NCBI GenBank assembly: GCA_014898415.1
Contig: RCTD01000029.1
Coordinates: forward strand, 434,001-498,000
DNA length: 64,000 nucleotides
Direction: 5' to 3'
From: Stromatinia cepivora
Lineage: Eukaryota > Ascomycota > Leotiomycetes > Helotiales > Sclerotiniaceae
This document shows, in pieces, positions 22,831-36,832 of the stretch (position 1 is its first letter; every line of letters starts with the position of its first letter). Both the position numbers and the translations under genes were made by a program. Under the pieces are notes generated by a model that worked only from the letters and a program-made list of their open reading frames with translations, was not told where the DNA came from and did not search any database.

Positions 22831-25800
22831 TCAACAAGGTTAGAACTAATTCCTAATATTGTTAGTTGGCACAGGACTGGCAGTTAGAATGTGCGCTGTC
22901 ACGTATCGACATTTTGGCGTCAGTACTGACGGAGAAAGTTGATCGATAGTGGCCATACTATTCGTCGTACGGTGGACGATACCACCAGTATCTTTGTCCA
23001 TATAGGGTGTCTGGAATCACTGGTGTTTCAAAGTTACACTTCCTGCCAAACACGACAACCAAGTGTGTGGCTTTTGGCCATCAACTTATCTTCATTAACT
23101 AAGATTATATTACTCTCTCGTTATCACTGTCGCTGAGCTGGTGAACTTGGCATCAACATTATACTAGTACATGTTTTTCCGAACTCGAAGCTCAGCTTTT
23201 GCCCTCTTTTTCCAATACGACCCATATTTCATGCATTTTGCCAAACGTCAAATTTATACACTGCTACAAAGGGCAAACTTAACAATTGCGCTACAAACGG
23301 CCAAGAGTTTAATTGGCCTCAAATTCGTTGAAGGGAAGTGGTGAGATAAGAAATGCAAGTTACTTAGCGAGTTCTTCGCAAAAGCCTGCGAATTTGCGTA
23401 TATGATTTCAATATTTGAAATGGCATCATAATATTTATCTGACAGACTGCGCTGGTATCATATAGTGGATTTTCTTTTCCGGAAGGTAATTCCTGCATCA
23501 TTTCAGATATCTGTGGTAAGTCCTGACCTTTCTATTTTGTAAGTCTTACATTTTTGGATCTCGCTTAATTATGTCTCAACGTCGGTGTTGGGCACCCGTA
23601 AACAAGCGGCAATTTGAGAACCTGCCGAAGTAATCAATATCTTACCTATGGTTATCTTAATAGGTATGCCGGTGTATATATCAAGTAAAGAATCCATACC
23701 TATCAAAATATCTACAGATGATAACCCGGAGGTGTGTCCTGGGTCGCTCCCGGGGGCTGAGCCCCGGTATTCAATACCTATCTCCTTTTTGCTTTCGCTT
23801 TCCTATTTTTTGCAAGTCTCCGGTGTGTTGGTTTAGGAATCTATGGATCATAAATTTCTAGATGTTGATGAAGTGAGTAGCAAGGAAGACACTTTTAGAT
23901 TACCCGAAACTGGAAAGTTTTTGTGGTTGAGATGTGCCCCCCAAGCAGTATAATTATGTTCAAGTTCCCTCAACCACAATTCTTCCATGGGTAGGTTAAC
24001 CCCTTGGTGGCAGTGAGGCCTGACAAAAGCACAGCATAGCTGAGTGCCAAACCTTGACTCCTGGATGGCTTTAAAAAAATGCTGTCCTTGTTCCAGTAAA
24101 CTGTGTTGTGTAGGGGCTTCATCGCTTTTATGATTGTCGACGAGTCCCCCGGATGTTTAGGTGGCTGTAGGCATATTTTCGTATTTACTTCTTGTATTAC
24201 TAGATAATTTGATTGTTATGTCAATAGAGTACTGGGTGTGAAGAAATGGAAGTTCGAGAAGGGATAATTTTGTAAGTTCAAAAATATTTGGGTGTGCAAT
24301 GTGTATGTGTTCGTTGTGGGAGCTTGATCACTAGTGCTGTACTAAGACTCATCGAGGACTAGTGGGATACTAAAGGCTATGCCATATCATATCACATGAG
24401 CTTTTGCAAGGTTGAAAGGATTATTCTTGTAGGTGTGGGGAGTTGATTTATCATTATCGTATGATTGAAACTATATATATCTCCATTAGAGTCGCACTGC
24501 CATATTATGCCCTAACAACATGAGCAGTTATCACGTATTGAAATCTTTTTTAGAAAACAAAAATATCGAAAGTAATACAAAGTACCGTATTTTCAGACAG
24601 TGTAAATGTTAGAGGTGGGGGAGGTGGGGGAATTGGGAGGTAGAACATGGAAGTCCACAAATAGTACCAATATATCACTTGAGCAAGCTGGACCTACGTA
24701 TTCAATTGATCTTCTCAGTCAATCGGACTCATAGGCAGTTGTAACTTTTCATTACTCGGTCATTAGACTATGGTGAAATGAGTTCATAAGATTCCATCAT
24801 GCATGTTCGCTAGCATCAGAAATGTGCCGACTGTCACAATCCGGTTGAAGACAATTATCATAAATTTCTTAGAAGTGACAGACAATTGCTTTTTCTAGCA
24901 TGGCTTGAAAATAAGTTCAAGATTAGGTCCAAATTATAGTAACATTCATTGACAGTAATATGATGATCATGAATAATCAAGTCTCATAAATTCCTTTACT
25001 GGCTTATTTCTGTGAGATCTGCAACGTGGTGTTATATCGGGAGGTCCAGCTTGTTGTCTGGTGTTTTTGTCTGAACTTTTGTCTCTTGTCAACAAGATGC
25101 AATTGCTGAAAGCTCTAATACAAGATCGTTGAAACGGTGAAGACAAACAAGAATATCCGATTGGCTCGGATAATGGGCATTTCCTGGGCGATGTTTTAAT
25201 ATGCCATTTTCTCAAAGCAAAATACAGGCGTAACACTGCGAAACATGGAATTCGATTTTTACCTGTTAGTGGCTATACAGCCATCTATGTTTGTTTGGGG
25301 TAATGTTTGGGATTTGAATGCTCAAAGAAAATCTGAATTTAAAGGTTGTCAGCAGATCGTGAAGTCTGAACAAAGAGTGAACACATTTCTTGAGTCGGCC
25401 TGAAAACTGTTATCTCAATAGGGAATAAAATGTCTGGCTATAAATATCTTCACTCCAGCAAGACTAAAAGGTGTCAATGTCAGAGTCAAGACTATTCACG
25501 CTGAGTAAGGACCAATGTCTGAAGACTTTGCCGGGAGGGGTACTGGTATCTTCGAGGTGGGAGAACAGTGGAGAATTAAATGGATACCGTTTATACACTA
25601 ATATCTACTGTCAGATCTAATTTTCATTGTCAGAAATATCTTCGGTAATAATCACCGCTGGACGACAACAGCCTCCAGGCCTGGGCAACGGTGAAACTGA
25701 AGGGGATTCCAAGACCCCTTAGAAAATAAGGCGCAAGTCTTGCACTAGCAAATGCTCGACGGGGCGAGAAATTCAGGCAGTTCGACAGGAACTTGAAATA

Positions 25801-28800
25801 TGGACTCTTAGGTTTGTAATGTATATTGGTGTCTCGTGGTCTGGCCGGTTGGGTCTATTTATGTCCAAGGAAGTGTTGAAAGTTGCGGTGGCATTATATT
25901 TTTGAGAACATCTTCTGCGGGTATTCACTGAGATAGAATGAATCATTCAGTCCCCGATATTACGGACGTGTGATTCAGTCGAATCAAAGGTTTCAAATAC
26001 CTAACGATCTGGAAGGTCAAGTTAGGCAATGCGGCTCGGGAATCGGAATCATAAGGACTTCACCTCTTCTCTCCACTTCTTTTGGCTTCAACCTACTTCA
26101 CTTTGCTGGATCTGATTCACTAAAAATAGTAAATAATGAGATTTCAGGCCCAGAATTATTCTACTAGGCGAAAGTTTCTGTGTTATATAAGGTATTGCAA
26201 TAGATTTGTGTGTCAAAGCAGGATTAAGGAAAAATTGAACAATAAAAAACATGGATACCTCTTTCATAACCATGGTTTAAGTCAGGCATTCTGGAAGGAT
26301 CTTCAACCTTTCTTCTTGTCTCATCTTAACATTTCAACTCATGAAAAAATGTTCTCAGCTTCATATTTTCACTATCACCTCAAATTATCACTCTCAACTG
26401 CATCTACACCGCTGTCCGTTATTCTATCTATCCACTAGTGTTGGTACTCTCACATCTTTCAAATTATCAAATTTGCGGCAGTCTATAGAGCTATGCGCAC
26501 GAACTACTTTTCCGAAGTACAAATATTAAGATATTTAGAGGATAGGAGCGCATTGTTACATTGTTATGATGAAGTGTAATACCAAGTTTTCTACAATTTT
26601 AGAGAAACGGTGATCTATCTCGTCATTATCAGAGGTTCTAGTTTATCTTCACTGCCTCTCGCTCAATATATCTCTATACTGCCACTCAGCCTTACATTCC
26701 GGGCTCTCATTTTATCCAGATTTACACTCCTAGCCCTCCATTCCAGCCCGCCGGTTTTTGTTCCCACGAAGAATGACAAAACTCAACTTCAGCTGTTAAC
26801 CTCGTTCCTGTTGTTGTAGCTGTTACTGTTAAGTAGTTGGGATGAGCGTTTTCTAGTCAGGAAATGCGCATTTTTATAGCCTCTTGTGCACGAATTTTAC
26901 GAACATGTCCATGATAGAGAATCCTGCGCAGCTGGAGTCAGAGGCATCATAACTTGTTGGATTGTGTGCGACTTTTGACACCTATAGGCCGGATATATAA
27001 TAACATCAAATATTCCCTGGGAACTAGAATCAAGGGGAGGTATTCACTTCACCGATTAGGAAAAAAAAATGCTAAGTGCAGCCATTTCAATCCAAAGCTT
27101 AGGAAGTTAATGCAGTGAATCCCAAGAAACTTCTATATATCCCTTATTTCTAGATTTCCTTACACAAATTGAATTATACGTAATTCGAAGCCCAGGGACA
27201 GCCGATTGGATTATAAGGAGAAGACCAAAGTGCACGATGAGTAGAACGCTTGAAGGCTCCTGACAAGAATCGTGTTATCCTGGCCGATTTGCTTGATCTC
27301 ACTTCTCATCTGTTACTTGTTTATGAATATGTGACAATCAATAATTATTCAAACTCTTTTGCTATCCTATCTTTCATCTTATCTCATCTCATAACCGTTG
27401 TTATCTTTTGAGCACTTGTTTAATACCATATAACATTGTACTAGGGTACAAAACGGGAAAAAGCTTTCTACAGTTGAGAATAAGATCTTACAATACCTCA
27501 ACTTGATGAATGTGCCAGTCTGGAAATAGCCCAGCAAGACCTGTTATCTTTCACCATATTAGGGTAAAATATTGATGATTTAAGCCATTTCTCAGGTTAT
27601 TCCTCTGAAATAGTACAGGACTTCATATTTGCATTCATTTCCACCATTTCAGTGACTTACTGAAGCCCGTAACTTTTATTCAGTAGTCGCATATTTATGT
27701 GTCCATCATTGATAGTACTAGATACCAAAATATTTGAACAAAAAGTCCAACTTTAAGACTGAGTGGGAAAATTGACACAGATAACGTACACGTAGAGGTG
27801 CTGAGGTAATATCTTATCACAGCTGTTTTCTCTGTTCAGTTTCTTGTTCCTATTCTGTTGTATTTGATTGATGGTTTGATGCTAAGCAATAACAATTGGA
27901 GTTTTTATTGTTACTATTGTCATCTCTATTATCATTCTTTTTTACACACTTGTCTATAGCTAATACCACGTGCACATAACTTGTACAATCAAAGAAAGAA
28001 TCCATTTTGTAGACCCCTTACTTTCATAATCATGATTGATGAAAATCAGTATGTAACTCAACCAGTCCTATGTCGATTTCTATATATTTTGAGTTAAGTA
28101 CTAACAATTCAAACTCACCCTCTTGCTCTCTTAAGTAGTACAAGAATTCCAATATTGTCCCATCCACAAACTCACCTTTCCGAGGTCCATTCACTCTGTT
28201 CACTAATTACCTGTCCATATAAATACCCACCATATCCCTCGTACGACCGTTACATCCCCATTCTCGTAACACCTCCCCACAAACCTCATGCATACCATTA
28301 ACCGAGACCAACCACACGTTCCTTTACCCCCAAGCCAATAGGAACAGTCCCATCCCCCATTTCAAAAAAACCCCTATTTCCCCGCCTTTCCACTTTCTCT
28401 AGCCTTCAACTTCCTATGTATGCATCTACCCGCCATAACACGAGCACGCCATACTCTTCCTCCATTTCCGTACTTCACAACCGCATTTTTGCCAGCTCAA
28501 TCACATATTCGTCCTACAACCTCCCGCAAAACCTCTATTCACCATTCACCAAACCTCAATCACAATCTACTGCCCCACGAACTAACTAAACCCCTGAAAC
28601 ATCCCCTGTCCCCCTTCGTACGACCTTCATGCAGTGCACCCATGCACATAGAAGTGCAACAGAAGACTTTTCCTGTTACATTCAAGGGTGTTCTGTTGTA
28701 CAATGTAGTAGCGAAGTAGTGCAGTACCCTTGCGAGTGTTCCGTGCAAGGGGTAGGAGAGACACCAAAAGAAGCTTTGGGGTGCAGACGTACAGAGAGGG

Positions 28801-29199
28801 ATACAAAAACTGCGAAAAAACGGCGCGCCGAATGGGAAAAAATACAACGCAACACCAAAACGAGGCAAAATAAGGTGCGGGGAACCTGATCACGAATTTT
28901 GAAATATAAGAACGAAGCAAGGACTTATCGTCAAGCCATCGGAAGTACGAATTCAAATTGAGTGTGGTACTACGGAAAAAGATATACAGTCGCAAGCTCA
29001 AATTATCAATATTTACATTAGTGCTAGACTCACAAATTCATATTACTCCAATAAGTACAAATAGGAGTCCACCTCCAACATTAAACTCGGATGAAGCTCG
29101 TGGACCTCGCGCTACGAATGTTATATCTATAATATAACCTTTTACTACTGGTTTGTACAAGGGGAAATTTGTTGGTTGTGATATACTAACACAAACAAT
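22831..29199. other. Long gene-poor stretch
   Basis: No frame with a recognisable domain on either strand. A GC-rich hairpin pair lies at 23750-23778. A purine run with GGTGGGGGAGGTGGGGG lies near 24614. TATA-like boxes and pyrimidine-rich stretches occur near 28210 without an obvious coding region. The overlapping frames at 28420-29001 on both strands look like untranslated or random sequence. Confidence 0.5.
23750..23778. other. Two adjacent perfect or near-perfect hairpins
   Basis: CCGGGGGCTGAGCCCCGG (23750-23767) is immediately followed, overlapping by two bases, by the palindrome GGTATTCAATACC (23766-23778). I see no T run or gene boundary nearby that would make this a terminator. It could be the remnant end of a mobile element. 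Confidence 0.5.
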
Positions 29200-29200
29200 G

Positions 29201-29240
29201 TGTTGTACATCTCAGAAATGACCCGGGAATTGGAAAGGCA
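29201..29240 (+). repeat. Isolated copy of the array core, 6.4 kb outside the field
   Basis: TGTTGTACATCTCAGAAATG followed by ACCCGGGAATTGG resembles the extended unit near 22401 (core, GAAATGAG, ACCGGGTAGG). It is the only extended match I noticed outside 14.9-22.9 kb. Confidence 0.5.
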
Positions 29241-29530
29241 TCCAAGTTCGAGGATTCCCGAAAAAGAAAATTTCTCTACGTATCTATTATATCGGAATGA
29301 AGATATGTTATCTTACAATATAAACGGCGACATCGACATAATGTAACCAACCACAAGTATTTGCTACAATACAATCCAGAACGTCCTGACTCTCCAGACC
29401 ATCCGGAACGCCTCACGGAGCCATATCATATCCTATCGGATGCAACGCCGTCTCCGAAATAGGCACGAAATTTCCTATCTGAGAAAATTTGCAACCATAT
29501 ATCTAGAATCCAACTCCGAAATCGGAACCC

Positions 29531-29860
29531 TTGTATCTCTATCACCTCCTCAAATATGCTTCTCGAGTTATGGTTGTGCTGCAGATATACATGCAGCTAT
29601 CCGGAAATGATACCGAAGCCAAAAGAAAATCTCCTGTATGGCAGTTGAAGGGTAGTCGTGCATTTGATATGGAGGGTTTTTATACTACCAAAGATCACTG
29701 TGCTACGCTGATTACTCGCGCGACAGAGAGTTTGAAGTCTGGCATGGATGTGGAACTTCCTCCAATATACGAAGAAAAACAGCTAGTCAGCGAGTATGAA
29801 GATATTCCACGATGCACAAATAGATTTGATGGTCATGAAACAAATTTTATATCCCTTTGA
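29531..29860 (+). CDS. Unidentified possible exon or gene remnant
   Basis: A 109-codon frame whose second half has a protein-like, acidic composition (MDVELPPIYEEKQLVSEYED). I recognise no domain. The first 15-20 codons look like noncoding sequence, so the real start may be internal at the ATG of MEGFYTTK or MDVELPP. No neighbouring exon with a clean splice pair was found. It may be spurious. Confidence 0.25.
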   Translation: MYLYHLLKYASRVMVVLQIYMQLSGNDTEAKRKSPVWQLKGSRAFDMEGFYTTKDHCATLITRATESLKSGMDVELPPIYEEKQLVSEYEDIPRCTNRFDGHETNFISL

Positions 29861-31828
29861 CGAGAATAAGGTTTGCAAGAGGTGAGCTTCCTCAAAAGAT
29901 TTTCATCAAGCTAATTCTTACTGATATTTTCGAAACCAGTTAATAGTTTAATTCTGGTATTTTCCAAATTTCGACATACGGTATCATATCATAATTAAAA
30001 CCCCAGGTTAATCTAAGAATAAGTTACAAAATGACACAGACACAACATTTCAGAGCGCTACCATAAAGGAATGTACAGGAAAAGGAATTCAACATTTAAT
30101 AGTTTAGTCTTGAGAGATCGATATCCTGCGAGGTAATCTCGATTTCGAAGACATCTAATGCGAGTGGGTATGTAAGAATATATCCATCGATTCTAATTCC
30201 GATTCTTGTTCCGATTTTACAATATCAACATTAACGTCAACTTCAACTAGAACCAGAGTTGGAATTAGAATTAGAATTCGGTGGTATAATAGTAATTCAC
30301 AACATGATTATTTTCCCGGTCTTCAAAATTTGAAGTCAGCATACTTCACAGGGTTATGTATATATCTATACATCTATATATATATAATAACAAACTGCAA
30401 CTCTATCTCTTCCTAATACTCATAACATAGGAATTCTTCACTTACAAAAAACTGCAACACATATATAATAAAAAACTTAAACAAATCAATACATCCACAG
30501 TAGATAATCCTAACATAGAAGTTTTATTTTCCAGACCTGCTACAAATAGATAAATAGCTCGATACCAATCGCAACCCCAAAGATCTAAATCAAATCAAAT
30601 CATTCAATTCTTAATTTACTTATATATATAAATATCCCATATCCCTCACCCATACATCCCAGAGCACAATAGTACCAGCCAGCCAGCCAGCCAGCAAATA
30701 ATAAAGCGCTCATACAGAGTACAATAATACCAATACCTTAAACTTACAGCTAGCCCTACTCATTCGTCCACTCATTAGAATAACAACACAGTTACGCATT
30801 TCAAGATATAACATCCACGCCACTTGCCATTGATATGTATTTATCACTGATTAAAGAGCAAAGAGCAAAGAAGCAAAAGATAAAGACTAAGAGCTGTCTG
30901 TTGTGAAATAATGTGTAGAGTATTAAAAATCCAAAATCCAAAATCCAAAAGATTAGATCCTAGAACCAATATGAGCCGATGAACTAACTACTCATAACTC
31001 ATGAACTAACAAACTACTGCCGTGTAACTTTACACAAATCCACATACACCCACAAACCCACGCTAAACACTGCATGAACCATCCATCCATCCATCCAGCA
31101 TTTAAGTTACCCATCCATCTACTGCGAGGCAAGTAGGGTCCCTATCATTTTATCATTCTGTTACCCTGTTACCCTGTTCCTGTTCCTGTCACACACATTA
31201 TCTCGGATAATATCGCATTGGGTGAAAGCGTGGAGAATAAATGAAAGATAATCAACTACTAAGTGGTGATACATACATACATACTAGGATATGATTTTAT
31301 TATAAAATATCCACAGCAGACCTTTAAAATAATCATAGTATTTGTAGATAGTGCAAAAGTTTTATAATGAGAAAAGAAAAAGAATATACACAAATAATTC
31401 CTAACCCCATCCAAACAAGATAACTCCATCCGAATGACAACCCCCCCAACCCTTTCATCCTAATATCTGACTTTCATATCGCTCCATCTCATCTTATTTA
31501 ATCCATTCAGTACGGTCCCATCCCAAACTCCCAACTAGTAAATACCCTGCGGTTCAAAAATCTTATAAGATATATCCATCCAAATCTCCATTAACTCCAT
31601 ATAACTGATTCCTATACCCATACCTTCGCCCAGCCCAAATAAAGAACCCGTGTCCTACCAATACCCAAGGCTCAATCAATAAGCTTAAACATAAACCCCC
31701 ACCATACAAAATTTCTCCTGCGTAATCTGACCCTGACTAACAAAAAATTCCGCCTGTTGCCTTTAAAGTGGCGTCCCTTAGCCTCTGTTCCTCCGCCTCA
31801 CTTTGAATAATCATCCACCTATTTGTTC
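29861..31828. other. AT-rich intergenic region with microsatellites
   Basis: There is no gene. Short tandem repeats of CAGC/AGCC (near 30673), CCAT (near 31078), ACAT (near 31271) and TA-rich runs (near 30370) are present. The stretch just right of the next gene's stop is probably partly its 3' untranslated region. Confidence 0.5.
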
Positions 31829-32295
31829 TTAACGATGATGATTCGATGGACGCGACCTCCCCCCTTCATAGCGTGTTGAAGTCTTTTTGTAATCGCTTTC
31901 TTTGCCTTCACTTGCTCTTGGTTCCGCTGGATCGTAGTGTTTGTGACTATCCCCGTGGTCGATGACGTGAACATTCCCACTTTTTGATGTTTTCCCTTCA
32001 ATATATTTCTTATCTATTGTAAAAATAAATATTAGTAAGTTGTGCAGAAAGAAACACGGAAAGTATGACTACCAGCAGCGGCATCCCTATATTTCACATT
32101 TTGTTCTCCACCACTTCCTCTAGAAACATGTCCACTGCTTGATGGACGTGATGACATGTTTTCGTTTGATCCAGTATAATAATCGGATGAACAAGTTTCG
32201 TACGAGTATTCTGAATCTCTTGGAGAAGATTCTCGATGATGTATGGTAGTAGCTCTTTGTGTGTGTGTGTATCCACGAGAATCAGTGTAGGACAT
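31829..32295 (-). CDS. Small hydrophilic hypothetical protein, two exons
   Basis: Predicted 135-residue protein of unknown function. Exon 1 is 32295-32073 and exon 2 is 32013-31829. The 59-nt intron starts GTAGTC, has branch point TACTAATA and ends ACAATAG. Splicing joins KYRDAAA to DKKYIEGKTSKSG. The protein starts MSYTDSRGYTHTQRATT and ends RSRPSNHHR. It is rich in Ser, Tyr, His, Arg, Lys and Asp, has no hydrophobic segment, signal peptide or recognised domain, and is probably disordered. The clean intron and a frame consistent across the junction argue for a real gene. An upstream in-frame ATG at 32346 is possible but adds a segment unlike the rest. It is separated from the FKBP gene by about 1.5 kb and points away from it. 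Confidence 0.6.
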
Positions 32296-33759
32296 TGGAA
32301 TTCTTCGGATGAGTACTTTCGGAGTATTTATGTATTTGATGTGCAAGGCGAAAGTCGATATTAATGCTTCGTAGGAGGGCGTATAATGAGATTTGTAGTA
32401 CTGTCAAGTAACCGTATGATAGACCTGATAGTTAATCTGCTTCGGATGAAAAGAGCAAACAATATGAAAATCCTCATACTTATAGAAAAAGGAGAAACTG
32501 AGAAATTGAGAAATTGACTAATGGAATCATTCCATTGTTACCTGTTGTGCACAGCAACTTTCAAATGAGGCGAAATCATTTGATTGAAAAAGCCCGAGAA
32601 GGATATTTGCCCAGTTCACTGCTCTTGGATAGGGACTTCTACCCAATGGGTGGCTGCCTTTGAATGTGCTATACTGATCCGAAATGATCATTCTGGACCA
32701 GTGAGTCACGAAACTAACGGGAAATAACATCGGTGAGTAGTTTCATTCAAATACGATGAAGAAAATCTGAGCTTAGTTGATGACGTCGACCGTAGATAAG
32801 TATGATGTAGACAGAAGTCAAGCAATAAGCTTAAGGCTTCCGCTGGCGAAGCATTTGGATTGTTGGGAAGGGAAGATTGCGGGAAACGGGAGGGGCCTAA
32901 CTTCTTTTTCTCCATAAGTTCATCGACTCAGCCATAGAGTATCATCGAGTGTAGAAAGAATGTGGAGGCATTGGCGCAGTACAAAAGCACAGCCATCCGT
33001 GTCGTTGACCCCCAATAGCCCCATGCCCCATGGCTTTCTATCGGGAATTTTTTGAAACAAGTGCTGGATAGACAAACAAACGGATGGAGATTTTGCGGAA
33101 AGTTTTGCCTGCAAGACGTCTGAAATATTGTACGAGAAATATTATTGTTGCCTGGCTTGGGCACTGTTGAATAAGGAAGGATATGTTTGATTGATTGTTT
33201 TGATTGTTTCTTTGAAGCTTGTTCAGCTGAAGTTGTTCACTTCCGAGGTTCGAAAGGTCGAAATTTCCAAGGCTTCCAAAGATTCGATAAGGCTATGAGT
33301 CAAATTGATTCATATGACTGCTATCGGTGTATATAGGTGTAAGGATGAGGAATTGAAGTAGTCTGGGATCATTGTGAATAATTCAATTGAAATTCGAATT
33401 AAAACGAAACGAAACGGAAAAAAATAAAATAAACAAACAATGTGGAGAGGAAAGAGTTGTATGTAACAATGATGTTGTTCAAAAAAGCTGTGTGTTGTGG
33501 AGTGGAATGATCTGTAAGTTCATCTCTCATCATTTTTGAGTATTTTATTTCAATTGGTTAATATTTATTTCTTTTATCCACTTCTTGTCCCGCATGAACC
33601 TTTCAATTCAACTTACTGTGTAGAAAAGGAATCAATTCATCCATTCACCTAAACGTGTCCAAAACTTCTTTGTTATACAAACTCAACATCCAATTCTCGA
33701 AATAACTTCATTTAGATTAATTCAAAGTTATCAGTTGATCAATCGATACTATCTTCAAT
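32296..33759. other. Intergenic region between two divergent genes
   Basis: It holds the leaders and promoters of the small minus-strand gene and the FKBP gene. Minus-strand frames at 32527-33164 have no recognisable domain. AT-rich sequence lies just before the FKBP start. Confidence 0.5.
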
Positions 33760-34525
33760 ATGCGTCTTTCAACAATTTCCATCCTTGCTCTCGCATCCAG
33801 TGTTCTCGCAGCTGAAGTCAAGATTGAGGTTACAAAGGCTGTAGAGTGTGAGCGCAAAACTCAAAAGGGTGATAAGATTCATGTTCATTACAGAGGAAAC
33901 CTTGAGGAAGATGGAAAGGTTGGAAAGGAGTTTGATGCTTCTTACAACAGAGGACAACCTTTGAGCTTTGTTGTTGGAAAGGGTAGTGTTATTAAAGGGT
34001 ATGTATTGCTTGGAGATATGAGTATATGAGAAGGATGAGGGAAATGCTAATTATTTATTGGCAGATGGGATGATAACCTTCTTGATATGTGTATCGGCGA
34101 AAAGAGAGTCCTTACTATTCCTCCTGAATTTGGCTATGGTGATAGAGCTATGGGTCCAATCCCAGCAAAGAGTACATTGAGTATGTGAAATTCTTCACTG
34201 AATATCCCAACCACTCGTTCCTATTCAAAATTAGACCTTTCAAACAATACTAACCTCGTTTCCCAATCCAGTCTTCGAAACCGAACTCATGGGTATCGAA
34301 GGAGTTCCCAAACCTGAGACCATCATCGAAAAGACTTCCTCCTCATCATCAGATGCCGCTGATACCGCAACCGATAGCGCATCATCTTTATCAGACAAAG
34401 CCACCGAAAAAGCTACTGAAGCAGCAACAGGAGGTGTGAAAAGCGCTATTTCTGAAGCCGCAGAGGCTGTCAAGACAGCTCTTGCTGATACTGATGGTGA
34501 TGGACAGGAGCACAACGAGTTGTAG
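33760..34525 (+). CDS. ER-lumenal FKBP-type peptidyl-prolyl isomerase (FKBP13/FKBP22 class), three exons
   Basis: Predicted 202-residue prolyl cis-trans isomerase that helps fold secretory proteins in the endoplasmic reticulum and would bind FK506. Exons are 33760-33998, 34065-34180 and 34272-34525. Introns of 66 and 91 nt both start GTATGT and end GGCAG and TCCAG, with GCTAAT and CTAAC branch points. Residues 1-18 form a signal peptide ending VLAA. The FKBP domain spans about 35-128, with drug/substrate pocket residues Y44, F58, D59, V77, I78, W81, Y104 and F120. C30 and C89 match the disulfide pair of FKBP13-type proteins. The tail, residues 130-198, is a Ser/Ala/Thr/Asp-rich, probably disordered stretch. 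The C-terminus is HNEL, the ER-retention form known from the Neurospora FKBP22 protein. No residue is missing, so the gene looks functional. Confidence 0.95.
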
Positions 34526-36832
34526 ATTCAACAGATTCAAATGAAGATGGGCAAAGGATTTTGAAACATGGTCATGAGGCTCCACATAGTAATGGTCATG
34601 AATTGTGATTATTTGTGATGAATAATTGGGGAATTATGTGGTAGAAGATTGAGGTGTGGCACGGTATACCATTTGAAGGAAACTGTTTGGGGTGGAACAG
34701 TGGGTGGAATGTGATGAGGCCTTCATCCTTACTTGCGAATCTTATTTTCCAATTATGTTCATGTGAAAATGGAAACACAATTCGATCATCTCGTGCTCGG
34801 CCTACTTCACTCCATATCATGTAATTCTCTTCTTCGAGCATGTTTACATGCACGTATATAATATTTGAGATTTGACTAGTACCATCAGCATACTCATCAT
34901 ATATCATATATATCACTCAACAAATCAGCCCATCGAATCTGCATCCCCGTCTGCACAAAACCGCGAGATCAACATACCATATAATATCCACAGATCATAA
35001 CTTCAAAAGCATTTACTTCCGCATAGCTATCCATCTATCCATACCATACAAGTAAGATCTTCCCTCAACTTCGAGTATGTATCCATCATAATTCCCATTC
35101 TTCATATCATTCATGTATTATATCATCCATCCATCTATTTGTCTTTGTCTTTGTTTATATATATCCCTCTATATTTTATTCATCATTCTCTATCTCTATT
35201 TCAGTCTCCATATCTATATCTATATCTATATTTATATCTATATCTACACCAATGCAATAAGATATTATCCATTATAAACTCGCATAAGATCTCACATACG
35301 AAGAATCAGAGAAAAGCAAAGACAAGATAAGATGATGCATTGAATGAACTAAATACCTGAATGGCTGGTATATCGTGATAGTTCTTCATGCCATTAGTAT
35401 CCTTTCGTAAATTTTCTTTATATTTCAGCTCGGCGATATTGAATAATGTCGATATTGATATTCATGATGCATGATGCATGATGAGATAGAGGGTGTTCGA
35501 TTTTACATTAGAGATTCATTCCAAAACCCAAAAACTTGAATACATCCAAAGGTAGCCAGCCAGCCCAGCAAGTACTGGAAGTAGGTATCCACAAACAGAG
35601 TACAGGGAACCTTGGCTTTGAATTATTGATGTATGATCTTACATATACTACTAGATATGTAGAGCAGACGAATATGAGATAGCCATGTAATATTCTCCAA
35701 AAGCATAGAATAGTGATTTTTATTCCGAGTGTCTTTTTTATCCCTTTCACCATATCATATCGAGTAAAACAAAGGTATTGAAATGCTTCACATTTCAAAT
35801 AAATATAACTCAGGAATCTAAACATACTTTTCGTTTAAAGCTTATACTCTAATATACAATAAATATACCACTATTCCCAGGCTAAACTTTCCTATAGAAA
35901 AAGCAATGAAATATTCTATATACAGAAAAAAAAAGGGAAAAAAAAAACTCAATTAAAATCCAAAAACTTGAAAGGAAAAATTCTAGATTTCAAAAGATCT
36001 TTCTAATAAAATAGAATACTACATATTGATTCCAGAATAACCCAAAATTAGAATGAAAATTTGAATAGAAAATTCTAACTTATTTATTGCAGATCATAAA
36101 AACCACTCATTATGTTTAATTTCATTGATTTCAGTGAGGCTTTACTGTTGTATTAATATCGATATTTATGTTTATAGCTATACTTATAGCTATATCAATA
36201 TTCAGATGTAAACCATGAGGTTACTCGTAAATTCTTATCCACATCCATATCCATATCCATTCATATGTAGTACTATATATAACAAGAAATCAGGAATTGA
36301 TCCATCAATAGGTACTATTATACACTTGCAGTACCAAGACAGGAACATTATACTTGAATATTCTATAGAATGTAAATAAATCCAATCCAACTCAGCCCAT
36401 CTCCTCTACTTGATGTATAAGATGTATAATTATATCCACTCCATCTCATCTCATCTCATACAGTACCGTACCGTACCGTCCCCCATTTCCGGAATGCTCC
36501 ATATACCTACCATAGATGTAATCTTGCCTACTCCGTACATGTAGACTAGTGTAGGCCTTGCAGATAACAAAATAAACCATGTGATTTCCCTTTCCACATT
36601 GTAGATCCACTGTACCATATACACCTAACCTCCATTACAAGAATGGGGTATGGAGATAGAGATGAGATGGGGATGAAGATGAAATACCGCCACACCTTAT
36701 TCCGCGGAGAAGAACTACCGGTAAAACTTCACCGATATATGTATCCATCAAGATATTAACATAGCAGAGTATCATTATCAATCTCCATCTCATTCAATAG
36801 AAGTACCTGTAGATACCCAGCAAACATCAACA
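34526..36832. other. AT-rich intergenic region with microsatellites
   Basis: There is no supportable gene. TATATC/TATC-type repeats occur near 35155-35250, and runs of A near 35930-35950. Scattered minus-strand frames have no recognisable features. Confidence 0.5.

Noticed and set aside
28420..29001. Overlapping frames of 86-124 codons on both strands
   Set aside because: There is no domain or splice support, and the compositions are Pro/His-rich on one strand and Phe/Cys-rich on the other, as expected from biased noncoding sequence.
34240..34515. 91-codon minus-strand frame
   Set aside because: It is antisense to the Ser/Ala-rich tail of the FKBP gene.
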